From: an uncultured Eubacteriales bacterium
Lineage (GTDB): Bacteria > Bacillota > Clostridia > Oscillospirales > Acutalibacteraceae
Assembly (NCBI GenBank): GCA_900317985.1
Contig: ONJD01000011.1
Location: forward strand, 1-40,638
Length of the DNA stretch: 40,638 bases
Direction of reading: 5' to 3'
Below are positions 23,937 through 31,232 of the stretch, piece by piece. How positions within the stretch are numbered: position 1 is the first letter of the stretch; each line of letters starts with the position of its first letter. The position numbers and the translations under genes are program-made. Under the pieces are notes generated by a model that searched no databases, was not told the DNA's origin, and saw nothing but the letters and a program-made list of their open reading frames with translations.

Positions 23937-24718
23937 TCTACTTTCAAGAATACATACTGTTCGTAGGTCGACCGCTCCGGGCAGAACCGGAAGTGCAGGC
24001 CGTCATACTGTTTGACGCCCTCCGGCTCCGTGATGCCCCGCTCCGCGAGGAAACGGACCATGTCGCCCCTGGCCATCTTGGCGAGTGTCCCTTTGGTGAT
24101 AACCTTTTCGCGTCCCGTCTTCAGATCGGTCTTCAACTCCCCGAACACGACCGTCAGGCAGAAGTCGTCCTCCGTCAGGAACTTCTCCACACACTGGGAA
24201 TACTCCTTCGACGCGAGGTTCAGGACGAACCGGTCTCCGTTGCCGGTCTGGACTTCACGGTACAGTGCATCGCCCCAGAAGTCGTAGAGAGTGGCTTCCG
24301 GGAAGCCGAACCTGCCGACCTTCGCCTGCATTTCGAGGCGGTAGGGCGTAACGCCGTCGAAGGGTTTCAGGACGCCGTAAAACCCGGACAGGATGCGCAG
24401 GTGGTCCTGGATGAAGTCGAGCGCCTCCCGGGAAAAGACGTCCGGCGCCATGTACTGGTACTGGATGCCTTCATACGAGAGGATGGCCGGGGTCAGGCGG
24501 GGCAGCTCGTCGAGCGCGCCCATGACCGCGTACCGGTCGTGGTTGAGCTCCGCCAGTTTGTCGTTGCAGGACCAGAGCGCTTTGGCGTCGGCATAGGAGA
24601 GGCCTTTCAGCCAGTCCCGCAGGGTCTCTGTCCGGTCGAGGAACACGGGCAGTCCCAGTGCCGGGAAGTCGTCCCGCTCCTCGTTCATCTTCTTGGCAGG
24701 GGAAATGATGATGCGCAT
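23933..24718 (-). CDS. yaaA: YaaA-family peroxide stress protein
   Basis: 261 residues. The N-terminus MRIIISPAKKM is the family signature, and YEGIQYQYMAPDVFS, GFYGVLKPFDGVTPYRLEM and VNLASKEYS-like segments are in the expected order. In Escherichia coli YaaA lowers free iron and protects DNA and proteins during peroxide stress. It lies 15 bp after the peroxiredoxin gene in the same operon, consistent with that role. The ribosome site is modest (GAGG, 5 nt from ATG). Residues and length match the family. Confidence 0.94.
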   Translation of the reverse strand: MRIIISPAKKMNEERDDFPALGLPVFLDRTETLRDWLKGLSYADAKALWSCNDKLAELNHDRYAVMGALDELPRLTPAILSYEGIQYQYMAPDVFSREALDFIQDHLRILSGFYGVLKPFDGVTPYRLEMQAKVGRFGFPEATLYDFWGDALYREVQTGNGDRFVLNLASKEYSQCVEKFLTEDDFCLTVVFGELKTDLKTGREKVITKGTLAKMARGDMVRFLAERGITEPEGVKQYDGLHFRFCPERSTYEQYVFLKVE

Positions 24719-24733
24719 GCGCGCCTCGCTTTC

Positions 24734-25189
24734 TTACTCCAGTTCGCCCAGCATCTGCGCCGGGTTGTCCTTCGCTTTGACCTTTTCGAAGGCCTTTACG
24801 ATGACGCCGTCCTCGTCGATGAGGTACGTGGTGCGCACGACGCCGAAGGACTTTTTGCCGTACATGTTCTTCTCGTGCCAGACGTCGTAGGCCTTGATGG
24901 CCTCGAGGTCCGGGTCGGAGAGCAGGGTGAACGGCAGATCGTATTTTTCCTCGAACTTTTTGTGGGAGGCGACCGAGTCCTTGCTGACGCCGACGATGAC
25001 CGCGCCTTTTTCGCGGAAAGCCGGCATCATATCGCCAAACGCGCAGGCCTGCGCCGTGCAGCCCTGGGTGTTGTCTCTCGGGTAGAAATACAGAACGACC
25101 TTCTGCCCTTTGTACTCGTCGAGGGTATGGACGTCTCCGTTCTGGTCCGGCAGTTCGAAGGCCGGGGCTTTGGTTCCGACAGCTAACAT
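24734..25189 (-). CDS. bcp: Thioredoxin-dependent peroxiredoxin, BCP/PrxQ type
   Basis: 151 residues. Peroxidatic Cys44 and resolving Cys49 lie in PRDNTQGCTAQAC, the BCP spacing of five residues. The conserved FYPRDNT and the later GVSKDS and RTTYLIDEDG segments support the call. It reduces hydroperoxides with electrons from thioredoxin in the cytosol. GGAGG lies 8 nt before the ATG. Neighbours in the operon are the ArsC/Spx-like gene upstream and yaaA downstream. Confidence 0.97.
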   Translation of the reverse strand: MLAVGTKAPAFELPDQNGDVHTLDEYKGQKVVLYFYPRDNTQGCTAQACAFGDMMPAFREKGAVIVGVSKDSVASHKKFEEKYDLPFTLLSDPDLEAIKAYDVWHEKNMYGKKSFGVVRTTYLIDEDGVIVKAFEKVKAKDNPAQMLGELE

Positions 25190-25211
25190 GTGGTGTGCCT
25201 CCTTTGGCGAT

Positions 25212-25553
25212 CTACTCCCAGGTCTTCCAGACGTCCGGCTGATAACCGAGCGTCGCCTGCTTCCCGTTGCGGACGACAGGCTGTTTCAGGACCTGCTGGT
25301 TTTCGAGGATCTTCTCGAGCTTCTGGTCGGGGACCAGATATTTGATGAGCGTCAGGGTCTTCTGGTCTTTGCAGTTCTCGTCGATCATGGCGTCGACTCC
25401 GCCGACCACGCGGGCCACGGACTCGAATTCGCCTTTGGACATGCCTTTCTGGGACAGGTCCACGAACTGGAATTTGATGCGCCGCTCCTGGAAATACCGC
25501 TGGGCTTTCCGGGTATCAGCGGACTTTTTCGTGCCGAAGATCTGGATGTTCAT
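25212..25553 (-). CDS. ArsC/Spx-family protein without redox cysteines
   Basis: 113 residues with the ArsC/Spx thioredoxin-like fold: N-terminal MNIQIFGTKKSADTRKA, later LKQPVVRNGKQATLGY with the cis-Pro segment. At the positions where Spx has CxxC and ArsC has its catalytic Cys before RKA, this protein has Ser11 and Thr14. The only other Cys (ENCKDQ) is away from the active site. Arsenate reductase or Spx-type disulfide sensing is therefore unlikely; a YffB-like or regulatory role is possible. It overlaps the DUF2974 stop by 4 bp (ATGA). The family call is good, the function unknown. Confidence 0.82.
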   Translation of the reverse strand: MNIQIFGTKKSADTRKAQRYFQERRIKFQFVDLSQKGMSKGEFESVARVVGGVDAMIDENCKDQKTLTLIKYLVPDQKLEKILENQQVLKQPVVRNGKQATLGYQPDVWKTWE

Positions 25554-26740
25554 GAGTTCGTCCTCCCGTTCCAGGAGGCGATGCCGCGGCGCAGGAGTTT
25601 CATGGTCACTTCCTGGAAGTTCTCCGCGTTCCGCAGTTCCTGGATCTCGGCATCATACTTGGACCGTCCGACATCCCGGAGCGCCAGCACATAGGCGTCG
25701 AGGAAGGCGCGGAAGACCTTCGTGACGACCTGCCAGTCCTCCCGGGACATGGTCCGGAGCTGCTGGTAGAGGGGCTGCAGCAGGATGCTGAAGTCCTGCT
25801 GGATATCTCTCGGCCGGGACGCGTTGGCGGTGACGATCGTGTACACGCCGTCGAGGACCAGCTCCCGCTGGTGGGGCGTCGTCTCCTCGATCAGGTGCCG
25901 GACCGAGTTGTAGAAGATCTCGGAGCCGTCGGACGACTTCTCCGCCCGCTCGAGCTGCAGAGGTTCCACCGACCAGGTGTAGAGGTCGTGCTGCAGGAGG
26001 TTGGATACGGTGCTCTTGACGACTTCGTAGGACTCGGCGTGTTCGAGCATGCGGCCGACGGTCGAGCCCTCCGGCAGGAACGTGTGCATGCGGTCCGCCA
26101 TCTCCTCGATCGCGTGGTCCGCGATGAAGCTGTTCGAAAAGCCCGGGCCGTCGCAGCTGAAAACGCCGAGGACCAGATGCCGGTACTGCTTCGGCAGACA
26201 GACGGCCGCATAAGCCGCCAGGTTGCCGCCTTTCGAGTGGCCGCCCATGTAGATGCCTTTTATGTCCGGGTACGTCTTGATGGCTTTCGCGGCATAGGAC
26301 AGCGCCGCGCACTGTGCCGGCACGTCGTTCTGGAAACTCATGTTGAGGTTTTCCTTCCAGCCGAGGAGCGTGGAGTCGGTCCCGCAGAAGGACAGGAACA
26401 GGATGTCCCCGGGCAGATGGATGGTGACCGCCGCGAACTGCATCTCGAGTTCCGGACGGTTGTCTTTCACATAGTCTGTCACTCGCAGTCCCGCGAACCG
26501 GCGGCTTTTGGCGATGGCCTTGACGAAGGGCATATCGCCCTCGATCTGGAACGGCTCTCTCGGGAAATGCGACATCACCCGGCAGAACGACCCCATGGTC
26601 TCCTCCTCGGTGTGATAGACGTCATAAAACGGCAGATTGGAGAAGCGCGACAGGACGACGTAGTCGAGCTCGTTGAGCGGTGCCGCGTCACACAGAGGAA
26701 GGTCGCCTCTCCATGCCAGATAATCTAAAATGGTTGCCAT
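25550..26740 (-). CDS. Mbeg1-like (DUF2974) alpha/beta-hydrolase
   Basis: 396 residues. The N-terminus ATILDYLAWRGDL and the LNELDYVVLSRFSNLPF segment are hallmarks of the DUF2974/Mbeg1-like family found in Firmicutes. The nucleophile elbow is GGHSKGGNLA with Ser169, resembling class 3 lipases, and LSFCGTDSTLLGWKENLNMSF precedes it. No signal peptide, so it is probably cytosolic or membrane-peripheral. AAAGGAG lies 12 nt from the ATG. It sits between the TetR gene (18-bp gap) and the ArsC-like gene. The substrate is unknown. Confidence 0.85.
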   Translation of the reverse strand: MATILDYLAWRGDLPLCDAAPLNELDYVVLSRFSNLPFYDVYHTEEETMGSFCRVMSHFPREPFQIEGDMPFVKAIAKSRRFAGLRVTDYVKDNRPELEMQFAAVTIHLPGDILFLSFCGTDSTLLGWKENLNMSFQNDVPAQCAALSYAAKAIKTYPDIKGIYMGGHSKGGNLAAYAAVCLPKQYRHLVLGVFSCDGPGFSNSFIADHAIEEMADRMHTFLPEGSTVGRMLEHAESYEVVKSTVSNLLQHDLYTWSVEPLQLERAEKSSDGSEIFYNSVRHLIEETTPHQRELVLDGVYTIVTANASRPRDIQQDFSILLQPLYQQLRTMSREDWQVVTKVFRAFLDAYVLALRDVGRSKYDAEIQELRNAENFQEVTMKLLRRGIASWNGRTNS

Positions 26741-26758
26741 TTGGTTTGTTTGCTCCTT

Positions 26759-27328
26759 TTAATCTTCGCTGAAAAACTTCAGCTGTCGGGCCGCGTACCG
26801 GCGGAGGTCCTCCATGGACGCCCGCTCCCCGGTCTCGACCCAGGCGGTCATGCTCGCAATGAAGACCGCCGCCCTCATTTCGATGAAAAACAGGAACTCA
26901 TCGGTCCCGGGGTCCAGGTCCGGGAACAGGACCGGCGCGAACTCCCGAAGGGCTTTTTTGTGGGCCGTCCGCAGGATGTCGCTCTTGCCGCTGTGGATGA
27001 TGCCGGCGATGAGCCCCGCGTTCTTCCGAACGCTCTCCTCGTACCAGGCCCGGGGGTTCGGAACGGACAGGTCGTGCTTCTGCGCGCGGTCGATCAGGTC
27101 GACATACCCCTGCAAGATCCGCCGGAACGTCTCGTCCGCGGTGTACTGCAGCACATCGTCCGGTTCGTCGAAGAGCCGGTAAAACGTGGTCCGGGAGACG
27201 CCTGCTTCCGCGCTCAGGAGAGACACCGAAAGCCTCTGCGGTTCCGGGGACAGCAGGATCCGCTCCGCCGCAGCCGACAGCTTGCCGGCCGATTTCCGCT
27301 CTCTCTGGTCCCTTGCGATGTGGTACAA
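26759..27328 (-). CDS. TetR-family transcriptional regulator
   Basis: About 189 residues. The N-terminal helix-turn-helix is SVSLLSAEAGVSRTTFYRLFDEPDDVL, typical of TetR; the remainder is helical ligand-binding domain. I place the start at TTG 27328: GGAGGAGGG lies 7 nt upstream, while the in-frame ATG at 27376 lies before the predicted -10 box (27365-27370), so it would not be in the transcript. It is first in the operon with DUF2974, ArsC-like, bcp, yaaA and the four-Cys gene, and probably regulates that operon and perhaps the divergent wall protein gene. Confidence 0.87.
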   Translation of the reverse strand: MYHIARDQRERKSAGKLSAAAERILLSPEPQRLSVSLLSAEAGVSRTTFYRLFDEPDDVLQYTADETFRRILQGYVDLIDRAQKHDLSVPNPRAWYEESVRKNAGLIAGIIHSGKSDILRTAHKKALREFAPVLFPDLDPGTDEFLFFIEMRAAVFIASMTAWVETGERASMEDLRRYAARQLKFFSED

Positions 27329-27364
27329 CGCCGTTCCCTCCTCCCTTTTTGTTCCTTGTTCCCT

Positions 27365-27370
27365 ATTATA
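27365..27370 (-). promoter_or_regulatory. -10 box of the TetR-headed operon
   Basis: Minus-strand TATAAT, about 37 bp before the TTG start. The -35 is unclear. Confidence 0.6.
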
Positions 27371-27402
27371 GCGCATCTGTCGCGATTTACCAGACTAGAC
27401 TA

Positions 27403-27432
27403 TTGTAATTTCCGGTCAAAAGCGTGTATACT
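27403..27432 (+). promoter_or_regulatory. Promoter of the GWW-repeat protein gene
   Basis: TTGTAA, 18 bp, TATACT at 27427-27432. It is divergent from the TetR promoter 33 bp away, so a TetR operator could control both. Confidence 0.55.
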
Positions 27433-27483
27433 TATATGGCACCTGCACCAAATCACCACATTAAAGATAGAGGGAATTCACCT

Positions 27484-28083
27484 ATGGCTAAACGCAAGAC
27501 ATCGGAATCGGTCAGAAAGATGAGACTCATCATCCTCGGCCTCTCTGTGGCGCTCATTGCGGCCGTCGTCCTCGCCACCTGGTTCACCCTGAGCCGGGAG
27601 TCCCAGAACGGCGACATCTCCTGGAAGGTCGCGTCCACCACGGAGACATCGAACAAGATCGCCGGAGAGCCTGACCAGACCACGACCATGGCGAACGGCG
27701 GGTCCGATACCCAGACCACGACCGGCGCGGACGGTCTGCCTTACGATAAAGCCGGTTCCGACGCCTACGCCCAGTGGAACGGCAAGTACAACACCGGCGA
27801 AGTCATCGTCAAGATGGACGAAAAAGGCAAATGGTGTGCCTATGTTCGCGATCAGAAGGTCAAGGACTGCACCGGCGTCTACGTCAACGAGTTCGGCTGG
27901 TGGTTCATCCGCAACGGCGAAGTGGACTTCAACTATAACGGCATTGCCGGGAACAACGTCGGCAAATGGTACATCACCGACGGCCAGGTCAACTTCGACT
28001 GGAGCGGCGCCTACACCCCGCCCGGAACGGACCATCACTATGTCGTCGTCGAAGGCGGCGTCGTACGCGAGAGCCAGGGCTGA
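27484..28083 (+). CDS. Membrane-anchored GWW-repeat surface protein
   Basis: 199 residues: basic N-terminus, one TM segment at about residues 13-35, a Thr/Gly/Ala-rich linker, then GWW-type repeats of about 23 residues (GVYVNEFGWWFIRNGEVDFNYNG, followed by GIAGNNVGKWYITDGQVNFDWSG), preceded by a more degenerate copy. The same repeats occur in the convergent CHAP protein. Repeats of this type are usual in surface proteins of gut Clostridia and resemble choline-binding-like wall-attachment modules; the ligand is not known. The start is ATG 27484 with GAGGG upstream; in-frame Mets nearer the promoter lack a ribosome site. Confidence 0.82.
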   Translation: MAKRKTSESVRKMRLIILGLSVALIAAVVLATWFTLSRESQNGDISWKVASTTETSNKIAGEPDQTTTMANGGSDTQTTTGADGLPYDKAGSDAYAQWNGKYNTGEVIVKMDEKGKWCAYVRDQKVKDCTGVYVNEFGWWFIRNGEVDFNYNGIAGNNVGKWYITDGQVNFDWSGAYTPPGTDHHYVVVEGGVVRESQG

Positions 28084-28102
28084 GAAACCTCATAAACAAC
28101 AC

Positions 28103-28142
28103 GAAAAACCGTCTTTCGGAGTTCCGAAAGACGGTTTCTTTG
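28103..28142. terminator. Shared terminator of the two convergent GWW-repeat genes
   Basis: AAACCGTCTTTCGGA pairs with CCGAAAGACGGTTT, with flanking A and T tracts. Confidence 0.9.
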
Positions 28143-29147
28143 TCATGTCAGCGGGCTCGCGGCGCCCTGCTCCACCCGGTAGGTGACACCGTCGAAGACG
28201 ACTACGCCGTTCTTCGAGAAATCGACCTTGCCGTTTTCGAGATACCAGCGGCCGTGTTCATTGGCGGCAATGCCGTGGAACCCGAAGTCCACCGCGCCGT
28301 TCGTGATCTTCCACCAGCCGTGGACATTGTTCTCGACGCCGTTGTATGAGAAGTCGACTTTGCCGTCGTTCACATACCACCAGCCGAATTCGTTCGGGTA
28401 GATCCCTCTCACGCCGAACTGAACGTCGCCGTTCACCACACGCCACCAGCCGAATTTGCCGCAGGCGATCCCAGTGTAATCCGCCGCGACGTCATCGCCT
28501 CTGTAAGCGTGCCACTGCCGGTCGACACGGCCCTGGGCCACGTAGACCGCGTTCGGGTTCGCGGGTCTCGAATCGTACGTCGGCGCGTTGTCCGACGACA
28601 CTTTGAGGTCGAGGTAGCCGATGAACGACTGCCCTTTGTAGTTGTTGCGCTCCAGCGCGTTTCTCGTCACTTTGCGAATGGCGCAGTAGCCGTGAGCCGC
28701 GTCCGACGCCCCGGGGTTGGAACCCTCCGAGATCGTCAGGGTATCTCCGTTCACCCGCTCGACCACCACCATATGGTTCGAGAAGATGGCGAATCCCTTG
28801 GACACCGGTTTCGACGACTTCGTGAAGCCGTAGGTCTGAGCGACGTTGTTGTACCAGTTCTGCGGGCTGTGGAGCCCGAGGTCCATGCCGGTCAGCTCGG
28901 AAGCCCGCGCTCCGGCATACCAGGTGCAACCGCCTCTTCCATAGGCGTTCGAGGTCCGCTTCGCAAGGTTCTGAAAAGCAGAGCCGTAGATGTTGATGGT
29001 CACTCCGTCTGTCCCGTTCCCGGCAATGCCCGGCTTGTTGCCGGCAAGTGTGTAAACGATGCCGCCCGCAACGCTCAGGAGCAGAAGAGATCCGATCAGA
29101 AGGATGGCCGCGACGGTTTTTCGCGACCGGGTCAGTTTGGATGTCAT
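28143..29147 (-). CDS. CHAP-domain peptidoglycan amidase with GWW repeats
   Basis: 334 residues. The N-terminus is a basic stretch and one TM or uncleaved signal at about 12-35. The CHAP domain (about 60-175) has catalytic Cys74 in GGCTWYAGA and His125 in FSNHMVVVERV. The C-terminal third carries four repeats of about 22 residues with FGWW, FGWW, HGWW and GRWY cores, matching those of the neighbouring surface protein. CHAP enzymes cut peptidoglycan amide bonds; the repeats probably hold it at the wall. The ribosome site is weak. The leader contains short CACCACAAA-type tandem repeats. Confidence 0.9.
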   Translation of the reverse strand: MTSKLTRSRKTVAAILLIGSLLLLSVAGGIVYTLAGNKPGIAGNGTDGVTINIYGSAFQNLAKRTSNAYGRGGCTWYAGARASELTGMDLGLHSPQNWYNNVAQTYGFTKSSKPVSKGFAIFSNHMVVVERVNGDTLTISEGSNPGASDAAHGYCAIRKVTRNALERNNYKGQSFIGYLDLKVSSDNAPTYDSRPANPNAVYVAQGRVDRQWHAYRGDDVAADYTGIACGKFGWWRVVNGDVQFGVRGIYPNEFGWWYVNDGKVDFSYNGVENNVHGWWKITNGAVDFGFHGIAANEHGRWYLENGKVDFSKNGVVVFDGVTYRVEQGAASPLT

Positions 29148-29197
29148 ATGATTCTCGTTTCGTTTGTGTGTGTTTGTGGTGTTTGTGGTGTTTGTCT

Positions 29198-29225
29198 ATT
29201 ATACACAATTGTTATTTTTATTCAA
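29198..29225 (-). promoter_or_regulatory. Promoter of the CHAP amidase gene
   Basis: Minus-strand TTGAAT (complement 29220-29225), 16 bp, TATAAT (complement 29198-29203), abutting the preceding terminator. Confidence 0.65.
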
Positions 29226-29226
29226 G

Positions 29227-29258
29227 TAAAAAAGCTGCCTGTCACCATGACAGGCAGC
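29227..29258 (-). terminator. Terminator of the Crp/Fnr-type gene
   Basis: GCTGCCTGTCA pairs with TGACAGGCAGC, followed on the minus strand by TTTTTT. Confidence 0.93.
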
Positions 29259-29273
29259 GGTATTGCGTTCCGG

Positions 29274-29969
29274 TTATTCGGTTGTGACTTTCGCTTTCAT
29301 CTGCCGCTTGATGCGGGACAGGGACTGGGGCTGGATGCCGAGGAACGACGCCACATAATTCTGGGGGACGATCTCGGCGATGTCCTTATACTCATCGAGG
29401 AACCAGCGGTAGCGGTCTTCTCCGTTCAGCGTGTTGAGCGCGATCTGGATCTTCATCTGTTTCTCAAGGGCTTCCGCCAGAAGCCGTTCGTAGACCAGCG
29501 CGTTGGTGAACTCCATCTGGATGCCCTGCTTGATCACGGTTGCCGGGATCTCCAGCAGTTCCATATCGGTGACCGCTTCCAGGAAGAGCACTGTCTTCCC
29601 GGACAGACAGGAGGCGCCGATCACCGGCTCACCGTACCGATAGCCGAAACTGAGGACGTTGTCCTCGCCTTCATCGCCGAGGACATAGCCGCGGGACACT
29701 CCGGTGATGACGAACCGGACCATGGAGACCGGCTCTCCGGCGTGGGTATACACTTCTCCCTTGTTCCGGTACACGCACCTGGTATTTCTGGAAAGCAGCT
29801 CGACCACGTCGTCGCCCTTCACTCCGAGGGCATCCCGGTAAAACGTGCGGAGATCGAGCGGCGGCTCAGTCAGCCAGACCTTTTTCCGTCTCTGGCGTGC
29901 GCGTTCCCGTTCCCGGCGCGACATCGATGCTTGTTTATGAAGATTTACGGACATTTGCGGATTCCCCAT
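29274..29969 (-). CDS. Crp/Fnr-family transcriptional regulator
   Basis: 231 residues. After a basic N-terminal extension (about 1-35) comes a cyclic-nucleotide-type beta-roll (GEVYTHAGEPVSMVRFVITGVSRGYV), a dimerisation helix and a C-terminal helix-turn-helix (YVASFLGIQPQSLSRIKRQMK). The N-terminal cysteines of Fnr are absent, and the Arg/Glu pair binding cAMP is not evident, so the effector is unknown. A second in-frame ATG five codons in has a better-spaced GGGGA site and is an alternative start. It is monocistronic, with a terminator directly downstream. Confidence 0.87.
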   Translation of the reverse strand: MGNPQMSVNLHKQASMSRRERERARQRRKKVWLTEPPLDLRTFYRDALGVKGDDVVELLSRNTRCVYRNKGEVYTHAGEPVSMVRFVITGVSRGYVLGDEGEDNVLSFGYRYGEPVIGASCLSGKTVLFLEAVTDMELLEIPATVIKQGIQMEFTNALVYERLLAEALEKQMKIQIALNTLNGEDRYRWFLDEYKDIAEIVPQNYVASFLGIQPQSLSRIKRQMKAKVTTE

Positions 29970-30094
29970 TCTGCTGTTGTTCTCCTGTTAGATATTTTGC
30001 AAAAAAATGGTACAGATGTCTTTCACTTATGTTAAGGAATCCTGTGATTCTCCCGTTTTTCGCAATTTAGAACCACTTTTTTTGCTCAAAAGAA

Positions 30095-30127
30095 TAACGA
30101 ACGTTCCCGTTTCGGAACGTTCGTTAA
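30095..30127 (-). terminator. Terminator of the YfbR-type gene
   Basis: TAACGAACGTTCC pairs perfectly with GGAACGTTCGTTA around a 6-nt loop, followed on minus by TTCTTTT. Confidence 0.85.
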
Positions 30128-30142
30128 CAATTGTTCTATTCG

Positions 30143-30718
30143 TTATCGCAGCTGGTCGAGGGTCAGACCGTAGGAGTCAATGAATTCGGCCAGAAAGATC
30201 TCCGCCGGCTCACACTCGAGCGCGTGGATGGACCGGAGCGTCGACTCGTAGGCTTTGTCGAACTCCTTGTTCCCGGCCTTCGCCTCTTCGATGCATTTGA
30301 TGAGCGCGCTGAGCTTGTCGGCCGCCTTCACGATGCGTTTCAGGTCGGCGTCTTCCGGCGCCAGGGCCTTCGCATAAGAGGGACGCAGGTCTTCCGGCAG
30401 CATGTCGAGCAGTCTGTCGGTGGCGACAGCTTCCACGTGCTTGTAGGCTTCGCGGATCTCGTCCGAATAGTACTTGACCGGAGTCGGCATATCGCCCGTG
30501 AGGATCTCGGACGCGTCGTGGTACAGGGCCGCCACCGCCGCCTTGTCCGCGTCGAGGTCCATCCCGCAGCGGGTGTTCCCGAGGACGCAGAGCGCGTGGG
30601 CCAGCACCGCCACTTCATAGGAGTGCTGCATGAGGTTCTCCGACTCGGTGTTGCGCATGAGCGCCCAGCGGTCGATGTACTTCATGCGGGAGATCATCGC
30701 GTAGAATTCGTTGTTCAT
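30143..30718 (-). CDS. YfbR-type HD-domain 5'-deoxynucleotidase
   Basis: 191 residues. HD metal site: His32 in LMQHSYEVAVLAHAL and His67-Asp68 in ALYHDASEILTGDMPTPVKY, closely matching YfbR (His33, His68, Asp69). The N-terminal RWALMRNTESEN supplies the phosphate/base contacts of that family. It dephosphorylates deoxyribonucleoside 5'-monophosphates in nucleotide pool control. No promoter is seen in the 89 bp behind the upstream membrane protein gene, and a terminator-like hairpin sits 31 bp before its ATG, so expression may depend on read-through. Confidence 0.92.
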   Translation of the reverse strand: MNNEFYAMISRMKYIDRWALMRNTESENLMQHSYEVAVLAHALCVLGNTRCGMDLDADKAAVAALYHDASEILTGDMPTPVKYYSDEIREAYKHVEAVATDRLLDMLPEDLRPSYAKALAPEDADLKRIVKAADKLSALIKCIEEAKAGNKEFDKAYESTLRSIHALECEPAEIFLAEFIDSYGLTLDQLR

Positions 30719-30748
30719 AGTGTGGACTGCCTTTCGGGTGAAATGGGG

Positions 30749-30785
30749 AAAAAAGGGACCCGCCTGGAGTCATCAGGTGGGCCCA
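30749..30785 (-). terminator. Terminator-like hairpin between the small membrane protein gene and the YfbR-type gene
   Basis: GGGCCCACCTG pairs with CAGGCGGGTCCC (one G-T pair, one bulged A), followed on minus by TTTTTT. Confidence 0.8.
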
Positions 30786-30807
30786 TTTTGATTGTTTCGT
30801 ACGAGAC

Positions 30808-31005
30808 TTACGCCTGCTCTTTGCTCTTCTTGGTCTTGGCAGGTTTCGGGTCGTTCGCCTTGGACATTTTGATGGCGGCTCTGTCATAGGATTTGCTTCT
30901 GCCGGTGTAGTTCAGCAGGATGGAGGTGATCGCAAAGACGACACCCATCATCGTGATGAGCAGAGCGACGATCATCAGAACGAGAATTACGGTTGCACTA
31001 ATCAT
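30808..31005 (-). CDS. Small single-span membrane protein
   Basis: 65 residues: one long hydrophobic helix at about 4-33, then a Lys/Ser-rich cytoplasmic tail (KSYDRAAIKMSKANDPKPAKTKKSKEQA). GAGGGG lies 9 nt before the ATG, which supports a real gene. I do not recognise a family. It lies divergent from the FHA-RodA-PBP operon. Confidence 0.7.
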   Translation of the reverse strand: MISATVILVLMIVALLITMMGVVFAITSILLNYTGRSKSYDRAAIKMSKANDPKPAKTKKSKEQA

Positions 31006-31138
31006 AAAAACTATCCCCTCTTAGTTTGGAATTCAAAATCGTTCAAAAGTGGTTTTGATTACTTCCGATTTTAGCAAACAATAGTATAAAAAGCAAGTAA
31101 AGGGCCCTCTTTTTTTGGAAACAAGCGCTAAATCGCCT

Positions 31139-31197
31139 CCCCGAAACGGGCTTCCCGACACGAAAGAGTGGAAAAGACGCCCCGAAACGGGTATAAT
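31139..31197 (+). promoter_or_regulatory. Promoter with paired palindromic sites, FHA-RodA-PBP operon
   Basis: TATAAT at 31192-31197 with a fair -35 (TGGAAA, 31169-31174, 17-bp spacing). The 12-bp CCCCGAAACGGG occurs twice exactly, at 31139-31150 and 31180-31191, 41 bp apart. Each contains the palindrome CCCG-AAA-CGGG. The second fills the spacer and abuts the -10, so a bound protein would block or remodel the promoter. Confidence 0.6.
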
Positions 31198-31232
31198 AAC
31201 TCTGATTTCTTTATAAAAGAGAGGTGACGTCG

